From Phlebopus portentosus (lineage: Eukaryota; Basidiomycota; Agaricomycetes; Boletales; Boletinellaceae), in the NCBI GenBank assembly GCA_037892935.1, contig JAYXKI010000008.1, forward strand, positions 1,674,001 through 1,738,000: a DNA stretch of 64,000 bases. Reading direction: 5' to 3'. The notes under the pieces are model-generated. The model had not been told where the DNA came from. It saw only the letters and a list, made by a program, of their open reading frames with translations, and searched no databases. The position numbers and the translations under genes are program-made. Positions 46,792-56,962 of this stretch are shown piece by piece. Within the stretch, counting starts at the first letter, position 1; every line of letters starts with the position of its first letter.

Positions 46792-49700
46792 TTAATCGGA
46801 ATTTTGGGACTCATCGTCAGGGAATTTCTCTGGCGAATCTTCTATTTTGGATATGTCATCATCTTCGTCCGATCCAATGAGCTTGGTCACCGGAACGGTC
46901 AAATGCGAACGCGGGAAGTATGGAACCAGGCAAAATGCTGCTACTCGGAGTTTTGAAACTGCTCCATCGAGTTCGGCAACGATATACGAACCGCCTTAGG
47001 TGCGTCGAACTACCACGTAGGGGCCTAAATAGTGGGGTTTCGTTTTACAATTGAGTTCCATCTTGATACGTGTGTTTCGCAAGAGTACGAGGCTTCCTGG
47101 CTGAAAGTCATAGTCCTTGATTCTATGCTTCTCCACCTTGGCGAACTGCTTCGCGTATGCATGCCTTGCATTCATGACGAGTTTCGCAATGCGATCCAAC
47201 TCTTCTGGACGTTTCTGGAGTTGTTTCGCACGTATTACGATGAGTTCCGACATCGTAACTGGCGAATCGAGCGGCAGTGCTAGGTATGTTGCTTCTGCGA
47301 GGTCGAAGGGCAAAACCGCTTCGACTCCATGGGCCATGTAATACGGGGACATTCCTGTCGCTCTGTTGATTGTGATTCTTTCTGCCCAAAATACCGAGTC
47401 AGCGTGATCACTCCAACGCTTGTCATTACCGTCTGCAGCTTTAATCAAGGCTTCCTGTACATCGAAATGTCTGCGTTCGACTAATCCATTTGCGCGTGAG
47501 TTGTATGACGAAATCCGAATGTGGTTGATGTGATACCGCGTCTTCAAGTAATCTAGCGCGGCAATGAATGGTGTGCCGTTATCTGTAATGAGTTCGGGGC
47601 ATGCTCCATATCGACACAAAAGGTTCTGGAAGATAAACTGGCCTACGGTCTTACCAGTTTCTTCACGAAGAAGTCTAAATTCAGGATACGCGGTTAACGA
47701 ACAACGCGCATGCACGATATACCGGAATCCACTCAATTTTGGCATGACCTTCGAGTCAATATGGATGCGTTGAAACAGAGGGGCTACCTCCGGTACGTTT
47801 GGCGGGATAAGAATATTCTTCGTCTGACGTATCTGGCACTCATGACAGGTGCGCACGAAATACTTCACGTCCTGTCCTAAGGACGGCCACCAAAATCTCT
47901 CCAGCAGTCGCATTCGAGTGCAGAAAATTCCTTTGTGTCCTAGATCGTTGTGAGCTTGCTTGACTAGGTCCCACCTGCATTTTGCTTCTATTACGACTTG
48001 GTGCCGGCCGTTCCGTGCCTTTCTCCACAGACGGCCTCCCTTCACGAAGAAGTCAGCTGCATACCTGATTAGCTTCGCATAGCCACTATCGCTAAGATTG
48101 TCTGGGCGTGTGAGATGCGTGATTAGCTTCGTGACGTCATCTAAGCAGCTATCCTTCCTTCTTGCGGATTCTGTAGAAGGAAATAGGTTCTCTGTCGCTG
48201 TTTCGCTAGGTGTTCCGCTCTGTTGCGCTACTTGGTATGTCGAAACCGGCTCTTCTATTGCAAATCCGTACGTTTCGTCTACCCAATCTTCATACGTTTC
48301 ATCAGGAGGGGGGTCTTCTTCAGCTGCTCTTCGTCTGGATAATCCATCGGTACATCGGAAATCGGCTGCTGGGATGTGTCTGAGCTTGAAACTGAAGAGA
48401 AGGATACCTGCGATCCATCTGTTAATGGTCGCATTGGGCTGCAGGTCGGGATTGTTGATCATCCCCTTGATGTATGCTGTGTCCATTTCGACTACTAGAT
48501 TCCGGACTCCGATGAGATACAGTCGCATCGCGTGCAATGCTCGAAATAAGCCGTATAACTCGATTTTCGGCTGTGAATACGATGCCTGGGTCTGATTCCA
48601 GTTAATAGAACCAAATCGATTGATCCTTCGCCTTCCATCTGAGTGCTCTTGTCCTAAATACCAACCAACTCCAATAATAGACGAGTCTACCGCCAGTATT
48701 ACTTCATTGTCTGACGCGTAGTCAATTGCGCACAGCGCCGGGCAAATAATAACGGCTTGCTTTAGTTTGTCCATTGCATTCTGTTCTTCGTCTGTCCACG
48801 CAAAAATCTGGTTCTTCCTTGTCATGCGGTACAACGGGTGAGCGAGTTTTGAATAATCCTTGACGAAAATCCGAAGGACTCCTACCATTCCCAGAAATCC
48901 TCGGACTTCCGTCAGCGTTCTACATGGCGGCCAATCTCGTATCTTCTGTACTTTCGAATCGTCTGGCTCGCATCCCTGGTACATCAACTTGTGTCCAACG
49001 AATATGGCTGACTCCACACACGGAACCAACTTCTTTCCTGAAAACGTTCCTCCTACGGCCTTCATTCGCTGCAAAATTCTGTTCACATCGCATATATGCT
49101 CATACACGAAACGACGAATCTCGGAGTTTCCCGGTATGGTCTTGTACGAACCGTCTGGTAACTCGTATCGTGATTTCGGACCTAAACCGGGTGCATCGTC
49201 TGCAAAAGGGTTCGTAACGTGCGGAATCTCGTCCTGAAGGATAAAGGCCACGTCGTTATGCATAATCTGCAATGAATTGGTGTATCCCATTGGTAGAACC
49301 GTCATTCGAAATGTTCCCAAGGGTGTCTGGAACGTAGTAAGATCTCAAGATTGTTCGTCCAGCTTTCTTTGGTCGAATGCCACGAATAAATCCAACTCCG
49401 TGTAACAAGCTCGTCCACCACTGCTCTCCGCGATTGTTTCGACATTCGGTGGTACTGCCGAGTCCTTGACCATAACCGCATTAAGATCCTGCAAGTCGAT
49501 AATGGATCGTAACGTTTCCTTGTCTTTCTTTACCAAGCAAAACCATCTAGATCGATACGACAAATTCGACAGTTCAATAACCCCGTTGCGAATCTTCTCT
49601 CGAATAAGCTCGAGGGCCTTGTCATGAATTCCCGGGGGAATTGGAATGCTCTTGTGCTGCCACGGTATATGCGGTATCGTGGGAATGCATATCGGGTCGA

Positions 49701-50241
49701 AATACGTCGGATCGAGTGTTCCGCGTTCGGATTCGGTCCATGCTAACGCTTCTCCCTGCAACATAATCAGATTCTTCACTAATAACCTCTCCGCCGGCCA
49801 CAGAAAGGTATTCTCGTCGATCTTCAGTGCTTCCATCCTTTCGGCGGTTACACGACCTGTGGGTTCGAACGGCTTTGGTACAATTGGCATCTCGGGCATC
49901 CCTCTCAACGGATCCGGATGCTGCCTTTGCACGATCCTGTATTCTTCTGGAAGGACTCCCGGGATCGGCCTGACTTTCTGCACTACTCGTTTGTAAGCCA
50001 TTACCGCCGCGTCTTCTTCTTCTGGGGTTTCTAAAACACATGAACGATATGACCGTTCTTCTTTGTCAGTAGTATAGCAATTTTTGTTTAATAAATAAGG
50101 CAACCGTTGGTTGAAAAGAGATGGGATCATGTGTGAAATAAATTCAAAATCATAGGAAAATACCTGAACCGGCAATTCGTTACTACCTTTCTCGTCTCGC
50201 CGATTTCTCTCAATCAGTTCCTCGACGCTTGCGGAAAACCC
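46792..50241 (-). pseudogene. Element B pol: RT, RNase H, integrase
   Basis: Read from the frameshift site at 50241 downward the frame is open except for TGA at 49345-49347 (QS*DLTTF, probable Arg) and TAA at 46996-46998 (RRT*GGSY). Reverse transcriptase has RSRWFCLVKKDKETLRSIID, VLPMGYTNS and the catalytic FADD. RNase H has VILAVDSSIIGVGWYLG, KIELYGLFRAL, LVVEMDTAYIKG. Integrase has HNDLGHKG...CHECQIRQTK (HHCC), HIDSKVMP, LITDNGTPF and SRANGLVERRHF (D,D,E). The tail DYDFQPGSLVLLRNTRIKME runs to the stop at 46792-46794. A 156-nt intron-like stretch (50031-50186, GTAGTA donor, TACTGAC, TTTTAG) is open in frame, so retention or splicing both keep the frame. Confidence 0.9.
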
Positions 50242-51455
50242 TTTGAAAGTGGTCCTCGCGCGATCGTTCGAATTCCGGTGGCCACTTTGCTTTGCTTTCT
50301 GCGATCGTTTGGGTCCGTTAAGGTGATATGTTGGTCACCTGACATGTAATCCTTCGTTTCGCACTCCGTAATAGCGAAAAACGGTCTCCCCAACAAAGCC
50401 TGGAAGGGAGCGTTCGGAACGACTTGCACTTGGAGCGAAACGTCAATCCCGGCTATCGTGAACTTCGCATTAGAGATCATGCCAATGGTAGATGACCTAG
50501 CTGCATCTGCTGTCTCGAGGATCATTCCTTTGTCAGGGGATAGGGGTATCTGAAGCTTCTCCCACACGTCTTCGCGGAGCAGACACACTACGGCTCCCTG
50601 GTCGAGCACGCATTCGACTTCCAGAGTGTCTTCAATCAACGCGCTAACGGTCCTGAGGGGCATGGATGCCTCTGCGGCAACGCCTTGTCCACTGAGTGCC
50701 AGTATTTCCTCCGTCGAAAGCGTTTCGCCTGTTTCGACTTGTTTCGACGCGAAACGCCCAACTTGTAACGTAAGTGAATCATCTACGACCTCACCGTATT
50801 TGACTTCAGCCGCGTTGTATCTCTTCGCCGTCATCAGCTCCTTCATCTGTTTCCTAACGTCCGGGGCGATTGAGAGGAGTTCACATTGGCTGATGGTGAT
50901 AGGGGTATCGAGGGTACGAGTCAGAACGTTGGAGACTGCGCTCGAGTCTTCTATTGGTACGACATATTTATACTGGGGTTGTGATTTCCTGGTAATGTCG
51001 TCCTGCTGCGGTGACTGGAGTGACCTTGTCGAGGGCCATGCGCCACTTGGTGGCGCGGGCTGCAGTTTCGCCTGCGCCTTCTTATGAGGCTGAACTCTAG
51101 GGATCTCTACGCCATCGGGCTTCGTTCTTCGTCCACCAGCTGCCTTCTTCTTCGCCTCGTTAATCAAAATCTCCAAACGTTCAATGTCGTAGTTTTCCTG
51201 CTCGTCCTGATCTTCTTCGTTGTGACTATATGCGTACGCTGGACCAGCTTGATGGCTACATGCGGGTGCGACCAACTCAACCACTCCTACTGTGTGTGTT
51301 GCCGGAGCTTTAGCGTGAAAGCTATTGATTCGTTCTTTGAGATTGTTCCCCGGTAGCGACCTTGTAATGAGACCGCCATTCGGCAACACAATCCTTCCAT
51401 CCGGGCTCCTGATGCACTTTCCGGCTTGGATATACTCGAGAACCTTTGTACACAA
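50214..51455 (-). pseudogene. Element B protease region
   Basis: Same frame as gag, separated from it only by the TGA at 51456-51458. It begins LCTKVLEYIQAGKCIR, a segment seen after the zinc knuckle in gag of this type. It contains the retropepsin motif VECVLDQGAVVCLL (D-Q-G) and the flap/second part VQVVPNAPFQALLGRPFF. The frame ends at TGA 50214 after the candidate slippery site. Confidence 0.85.
50235..50241 (-). promoter_or_regulatory. Candidate -1 frameshift site between pro and pol
   Basis: The minus strand reads A AAG GGT TTT CCG in the gag-pro frame. GGGTTTT has the X XXY YYZ form of -1 slippery heptamers. The 0 frame stops 24 bases later (RN*). The -1 frame reads GFSASVEELIERN and stays open into reverse transcriptase. 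A single-base indel at this run would look the same. Confidence 0.5.
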
Positions 51456-52607
51456 TCAAATATAGTGTCCCGCTTCGCCGCAGAAGTTGCAAACTGGGTT
51501 TCGCGGGGTTTCGCTGTGTTCCGCCCCTGGTCGATGCGGAACGTTCCCTTTGCTCAGGGCATCGAGCGTAACCTGGAAACTCTTCAACGTATCCATTACC
51601 TTGGCCAAATCCACTTCTTCCTTCTTTACGATACTTGTCGAAGCTTCTCTGGTAGCTGGGGGTGGAAAGTTACTGCCGAAACTCCCCACAATCTTTCCTC
51701 CCAGCACGAAATTCAAATGCTCGAGAACGTCTTTAATCTTGTAAGGCGTAGATGAATCGTGGTCTGGTAGCTTGATCTCAATATGACGAATGAGCGCCTC
51801 TCTAAGATCTCCTGTAATTCCCATCAGGAACATCTCGTCAGCTTGGGACTCTAAGATCTTTCCGTTCATTATAAGATACTTAGAGCGCCTGACGAATTCT
51901 CGATGATATTCACCTAGGTCTTCTCGGTTCTTGATCCCTTTCTTTGCCCGTTCTACGACCAAATGCTCCAGTTCTCCCTTGGAGTAGCATTTCCCTGCCA
52001 TGAGACTCGGGTATAGAGCTATAATCTCTCTCTTCACCGTCTCCACATCAGGGTTCAGGTCGTTAATCTCGTCGGTAGTCTCCCAAAGTTCCGCGACGTC
52101 GGTCTTCGCATAGTACAAGAACTTTCGGACGTGATCTCTATCGTTCCACGCGGCCTGTCTTGCGATTTCTGCAACGTCTTCGAAGAACCTAGGGAGTTCC
52201 TTTGGTTCTGAGCCGTCAAACGTTGGGGCACATTTGTCCCCACGCGAGGGCGGTTGGTACGCCATTGCAGTTTGTCGATTTGTAAGTTGTTGTAATACGT
52301 TCGCGTTAGCAGACAGACGAGCTATTATCGCTGCGTTGCTGGCTAAGATCTGTTGAGTTCCGGTAGGTAGTTGGTAATTGGTAGGTGGGCTAGCTGGTCT
52401 GTTCGGTGAGCCTGGGGTGGAAGCTGGCATGGATGAGAGGTTGGGGAGTTCTGAATCGGCGATGGTAGATGGGGAATGATCTAGGGAATCGGTGTTGGAA
52501 GGAATGGCGCTAACGGATTGTCGCAAGGGTGTTTCGCTGTGTTCTGCATTTTCCGCAGCGGAACGTATATTGCGATTGACAATCCTAGGCCTTTGAGTCG
52601 GCGGCAA
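51456..52607 (-). pseudogene. Element B gag
   Basis: ATG at 52605-52607, 120 bases after the 5' LTR. Ser/Pro/Asn-rich N-terminus, then KCAPTFDGSEPKELPRFFED, KFLYYAKTDVAELWE, SKGELEHLVVERAKKGI, EYHREFVRRSKYLI, a Ty3-type gag core. It ends in the knuckle CNFCGEAGHYI, stop, LC: the stop TGA takes the place of one residue between His and the last Cys, so the finger is CX2CX4HX4C if read through. CGA-to-TGA mutation is the simplest explanation. Confidence 0.9.
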
Positions 52608-52706
52608 AACCTGATGTTCTACAGGGACTCGAGCGGATTGGCTACGTGTAACTCGTCTGCTAGACGAATTTGGCGGGGTATTCGTAATGGTTGGACAGTG
52701 AAATCC

Positions 52707-52724
52707 CCCTCGCCGTGGGCTCCA
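52707..52724 (-). promoter_or_regulatory. Primer-binding site of element B
   Basis: On the minus strand TGGAGCCCACGGCGAGGG starts two bases after the 5' LTR, the usual place and TGG start of a tRNA-primed site. The matching tRNA was not identified. Confidence 0.6.
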
Positions 52725-52726
52725 CT

Positions 52727-54353
52727 TGAAACTCCTGTGGACGTTCTGATGCCAGACAGGGAGTGTATAGTTCGAGGGGCTGCCCTAGAATACCTTCAAA
52801 CGGTCAGCAGAGAATTACACCCGAGCTAAGGGCACAAAGGAGTGGAGGGAAATAGGGATAGACAATGGAAGGGCTTGGTGAGAACCGGGGATATGAGGGA
52901 AGCGCTCGAGGAGGAATTCCGAGGGTAGTCTTCTCCCGAGATCAACGGTGGCGGTGCGAAGGCTAAATCGACTCTCCGGCTCAGCTGCGAGCTCTGGACT
53001 AAAGCTGACTAACCCAAGGCACAAGAACTAAACTAACTAAGCTACGCTAGTTGAACCACCAACCCGAACATGACTAATCGACTGTGCTAACACACTGGCA
53101 AGTGACTGCAGCCGATCTTACTCGTAGTCTAAAGTGTCGGAACGCGGTGTAACGATTCGAAATGCGATACGATGGACGAAGGACAATTGCTGAGTGAGTC
53201 GAAATGTGATGCGAGGGATGGAGGTGCGAAACGATGATGGAAGGGGACTGAGAGAATTGAAGGATATGTGTGGGATGATTAAACTGACCGTTTCCGATCG
53301 AAACGATGTGGAATAGCGCCGGGCTGGTCTTGAGGAAGCGGAGAGTGGAAAGTCAAGAGGAAAGGGGTGATATGGTGTCCTTTCCCGACGACAATAGAGA
53401 GGAGAAGGTGTTGCGAGACCAAATGCGAGCGGTACGCAGAGTAACTGGGTTACGAGCGAAACCGGGTGAAACGGATCGAAACACGTGAGGGGGTCTTGTT
53501 TCGGGTGAGAGAAGATAGAGAAGCCTTTATACGATGACGGCGAACTATACGAACGCACGAACGGCTCTACTGCGAAGAGAGATCACCGATCGACTGTACA
53601 GAACACGAAATGTCGTATATTAGACTATAGAGACGAGAGAGTCCACTATGAACAAGTAGACTAGCGGTCGAGAGGCTTTGAGACGATGTGAGAACTGCAA
53701 GCTAAGCTCCCACTAAGCTCCGACTCAGCTGTCCTCTACTACAAGAGTCGTGCTATATTTATACTAAACGTCCAAGACTGAGCCTCCCAGCGGTCAGAGA
53801 ACCTACGTCATAAAGAAAAGGGAACACATATCGCTATCTACAAAGGAGAGGAGCACATAGGAATGGTTTAAGGGACACATAGGTCAAAAGAAACAATACT
53901 AAGCATGTCTGGAACGAGAGCATAATGGATTAAAGGGGACGCATATAGAAAGGTCAGAAAATGTGCGGAACCTTCGGAACTGGGTCTCTTTGAGCAGAAC
54001 AAAGCAGAACTCGGGGAAACAACTCGGAAGGGCTCTGGCTAGCCTGACAAAGTAAGTCTGTGATGTTTAACAAAGGAGAGGGACTGAGGACGAGATTGCA
54101 GGGTCAAATCTCTTTGTCTGGAATGCGGATCCGAGGTCCGGAGACTTGTGATCGACATGTGCAAACTCGATGCCGTGATTCTCCCGTCTTGATGGCCGAT
54201 CAAAGAACGGTGCACGTGCCATCTGGACTATGGCGTTCTTGCTAAGTCTACTCGTTCGAGCAAAACCAGTCGAAACCGAGCGAAACCAATCGGAACACCG
54301 CGGAACTGGTCGTAACGACTCCGTACGTTCCCAAGCTTCAGACTTACTCTTCA
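52727..54353 (-). repeat. Element B 5' LTR
   Basis: 1627 bp, same length as the 3' LTR, with few differences by eye. The flanking CCGA duplication is at 54354-54357. Confidence 0.95.
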
Positions 54354-54357
54354 CCGA

Positions 54358-55353
54358 CTACATGGACTACCACAGAAGATCATTCATGACCGAGGGGTGC
54401 AATTCGACACAAAGATGATGAAGGAGTTGTACAAGCTCCTCCACATTGAGGGCAACCCGTCGACAGTGTATCACCCACAAACTGACAGACAGACAGAGCG
54501 GGTTAATCAGGAACTAGAACAATACCTTTGGCTATATGTCAACCATCGGCAGTCGGACTGGGCAGACTGGCTGGCTCTCGCAGAATTTGCATACAACAAC
54601 CGCAAACATTCAGCGACGAAGCTATCTCCCTTCTTCGTTAACACAGGAATGCACCCCTTAGACTTCACAGGGGTTAGAACGGCATTGTCGAACCTGTCAG
54701 CAGAAGAATTTGCCAAGCATGTCAAGAAGGTGCATGAACTTGCCCAAGGTAACCTAACCCAAGTGAATGAAGACATGAAGCGTTTCTATGACCGTCATGC
54801 TGGGAAGTCCATTACCTATGAGGCAGGGCAGAGAGTCTTCTTAGATGGACAAAATATCAAGATGATCCGACCAACAAAGAAGATGGATGATAAATGGTTC
54901 GGTCCCTTTGAGGTAGTGGAAAAGGTTGGTGCAAGCGCATACAGACTCAAACTACCGAAGACCTGGAAGAAGGTCCATCCAGTTTTCAATGAGATCTTGC
55001 TCAAACCAGCCGTCCAACCGTCCTTTGAATCTCAGAAGAAGCCACCTCCACCACCGCCAGTGATCATTGATGAGCAGGAAGAGTATGAGGTTGAAGAAAT
55101 ACTTGACTCACATCTGCATCGAGGCAAGCTCCAATTCCTGGTCAAATGGGTTGGATATGAGGAAGCGACTTAGCAGCCAGAATCCGATGTCAAGGATAAT
55201 GCGCAGGAATCAATTCAAGAATTCTATCACAAACATCCTGGAGCTCCGAGGAAGTTAACAATACCTCGACAAAGCCTGCAAGCACTGTACAAGTTCACGT
55301 CCTCGGAAGGCTTATGTGGTTGGTCGGGACGCCCAACCTTGAAGGGGGGGTGA
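54358..55353 (+). pseudogene. Element D integrase C-terminus and chromodomain
   Basis: It continues the integrase frame exactly: VFR (40291) joins LHGLPQKIIHDRG, holding the second catalytic Asp. VYHPQTDRQTERVNQELEQ holds the catalytic Glu. GPFEVVEKVGASAYRLKLP is the GPY/F-type module. The chromodomain is EYEVEEILDSHLHRGKLQFL, VKWVGYEEAT, stop, QPESDV. The stop TAG (55171-55173) replaces the Trp of the usual TWEP motif, a chromodomain aromatic-cage position. The terminal TGA at 55351-55353 abuts the 3' LTR. Confidence 0.9.
55341..55350 (+). promoter_or_regulatory. Polypurine tract of element D
   Basis: GAAGGGGGGG, three bases before the 3' LTR. It lies inside the last codons of pol. Such tracts prime plus-strand synthesis. 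Confidence 0.85.
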
Positions 55354-55812
55354 TGTAAGGACTCAAACATTTTCCTTTTCTTTTCTTATATCATCATTTA
55401 TTTTAATATTCTTTTTCCTTTTCTTTTACTTTTCTTATGCGCTTATTCATCCATTTGCTGGAACATTCCACAATGTTCTATCACGCTCACTAATCATCCC
55501 ATTCCTTATCATGTGACTTCCTATTAGAGTAGACCTTTCCCACACTCAAAGTCTATATAAGTAGATAGTTTGACTCTTTTGTTCCTTGTCTTTCTATTCT
55601 ACTTACCTTCACTGCGACTTAGGTATCTACTCTTGTATTATTAGTTTGCTGAATTCTACTTACCTTCACTGTGACTTAGCATTCGATGGTCTGGACTTAA
55701 GCCTCGTCTTAGCTGTCTTGACCTGAGCGACATGTTTGGGATTATCTCATCCACACTTGTTTGTTGTTGTATTGGCCTGCCTCGACTCAGTCCTTGAGCT
55801 GTCCACCTAACA
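55354..55812 (+). repeat. Element D 3' LTR
   Basis: 459 bp, the same length as the 5' LTR, ending ...GTCCACCTAACA, followed by the CTTGT duplication. Confidence 0.95.
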
Positions 55813-56962
55813 CTTGTGGGTGAAAATACTCGAAGATGTGAAATGATAAGACGATTTGAACAAATGCTGGACTGAGGCAATCAGAGAAGAACTGATGGAG
55901 ATATAGCAAAATTGACGATCTGCTGGGCTGGAGTATATACACAACTGGTGCAACTGTCGGAACTAGACTGGAACTCGAGAAAACAGACTGAGACAAAGCT
56001 GGGAGACCAGGGAACTTGACTGGAGATGATATGAGTCGAAACTGGGGTGTTCTGGGGCTTCCCCTTTTCATTAGAGCGTCACAAGAGGCTTATATACAGT
56101 AGTGAGCCACCCATACAACAAAGGCTCGAAACATGATTCAGGGAGATAAATAAGAAAAGAAACCAAATAAAATGTAAATATAGACATCCAACCAAGTCAT
56201 CTGCATCACAGCCTGTTGCCTGAAAGGGGTAGACAATAGAGAGTGAGGCTGGATGGAGGGGAACATAAGGCTGCTGAACCATAAAAGCACAACCTACTGA
56301 TCCACACCACAGATCCTTCCACATATGGTCAAGGTCAATTGTTCTGATGATCGGCATGTCAGATTGTCCAAATAGAGTAGATCCAAGCTTAAATCTGCAG
56401 GTATCTCTACACCGACACCCAGTTGGAATCTGAAAACCTCAACCTATAAACACCATTCAGTTGTGATACCCTCCATGCAAACCACTGGCATTCCTCTTCT
56501 ATTAGATCTCTTTCAATTATTCTTTTCTTTTTTTTTTTTTCCCTCCTGATTTTCCTCTCAATTTTTCCTTCCTTTGAATTTTTCACCTTCATACGCTCAG
56601 TTGCGAATTGCAACCCGGCGTAACGTTGTGCAAAAAAGCGCAACCAGCTTATTTCTTCTCTCAGTCCTTTCAACTCAATACTCACTGCTTATTTTCTCTA
56701 ATCTCTCATTTTCTCATATCTCACTCCTCATTCTTCCATTACTCTTTAACCTCGCCTCATTTTACCTTCACCCTAAAAATGTCAAACTGCAAAACAAAAA
56801 TTTATAACATTCAAAAACACACAAAAACTATATATATACAAAAGTCCAAATTATTTTTTCTTTTTCTTCTTTTCTTTTTTCATTTGTCCCAAGAGGAGGG
56901 GACACTAAATGAAAAGTGTTGTTTTGATGCACTCTACCCCCTCTTCTCACTCCTCTTACTCC

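Larger units (their letters stand above)
40292..54353 (-). mobile_element. Element B: large gypsy element with antisense accessory gene
   Basis: Two LTRs of exactly 1627 bp (40292-41918 and 52727-54353), nearly identical, with the 4-bp duplication CCGA (40288-40291, 54354-54357). Removal restores the integrase frame of element D. gag-pro-pol runs on the minus strand (52607 to 46792). Between pol and the 3' LTR lies a plus-strand spliced gene (42047-46344). LTR-like insert E (43329-45311) interrupts that gene. Without E the element is about 12.1 kb. High LTR similarity makes B one of the youngest large insertions here. Confidence 0.95.
34101..55812 (+). mobile_element. Element D: Tf1/sushi-type chromovirus with nested insertions
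   Basis: LTRs of 459 bp each (34101-34559 and 55354-55812, TGTAAGG...CCTAACA) with the 5-bp duplication CTTGT (34096-34100, 55813-55817). Without the nested LTR-C and element B, plus their duplications, D is 6639 bp, the normal size of a chromovirus. The order is gag, protease, reverse transcriptase, RNase H, integrase and chromodomain. The two LTRs differ by about 14 of 459 bases by eye, nearly all transitions, so D is not recent. Confidence 0.95.
32617..56411 (+). mobile_element. Solo LTR-C' (split by I3 and element D)
   Basis: LTR-C sequence occupies 32617-32971, 34056-34100 and 55813-56411. It starts TGAAACATGTCTGCTGGCT and ends ...GGTATCTCTACA. The 4-bp duplication CCGA lies at 32613-32616 and 56412-56415. 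MITE I3 and element D interrupt it; the uninterrupted LTR-C at 36075-37077 shows both empty sites. It is inserted in the 3' part of element B2. Confidence 0.85.

Noticed and set aside
50031..50163. A 133-nt intron (GTATTT donor) in element B pol
   Set aside because: Splicing it breaks the frame into RT. The 156-nt alternative from GTAGTA keeps frame but is open throughout, so splicing is not required.
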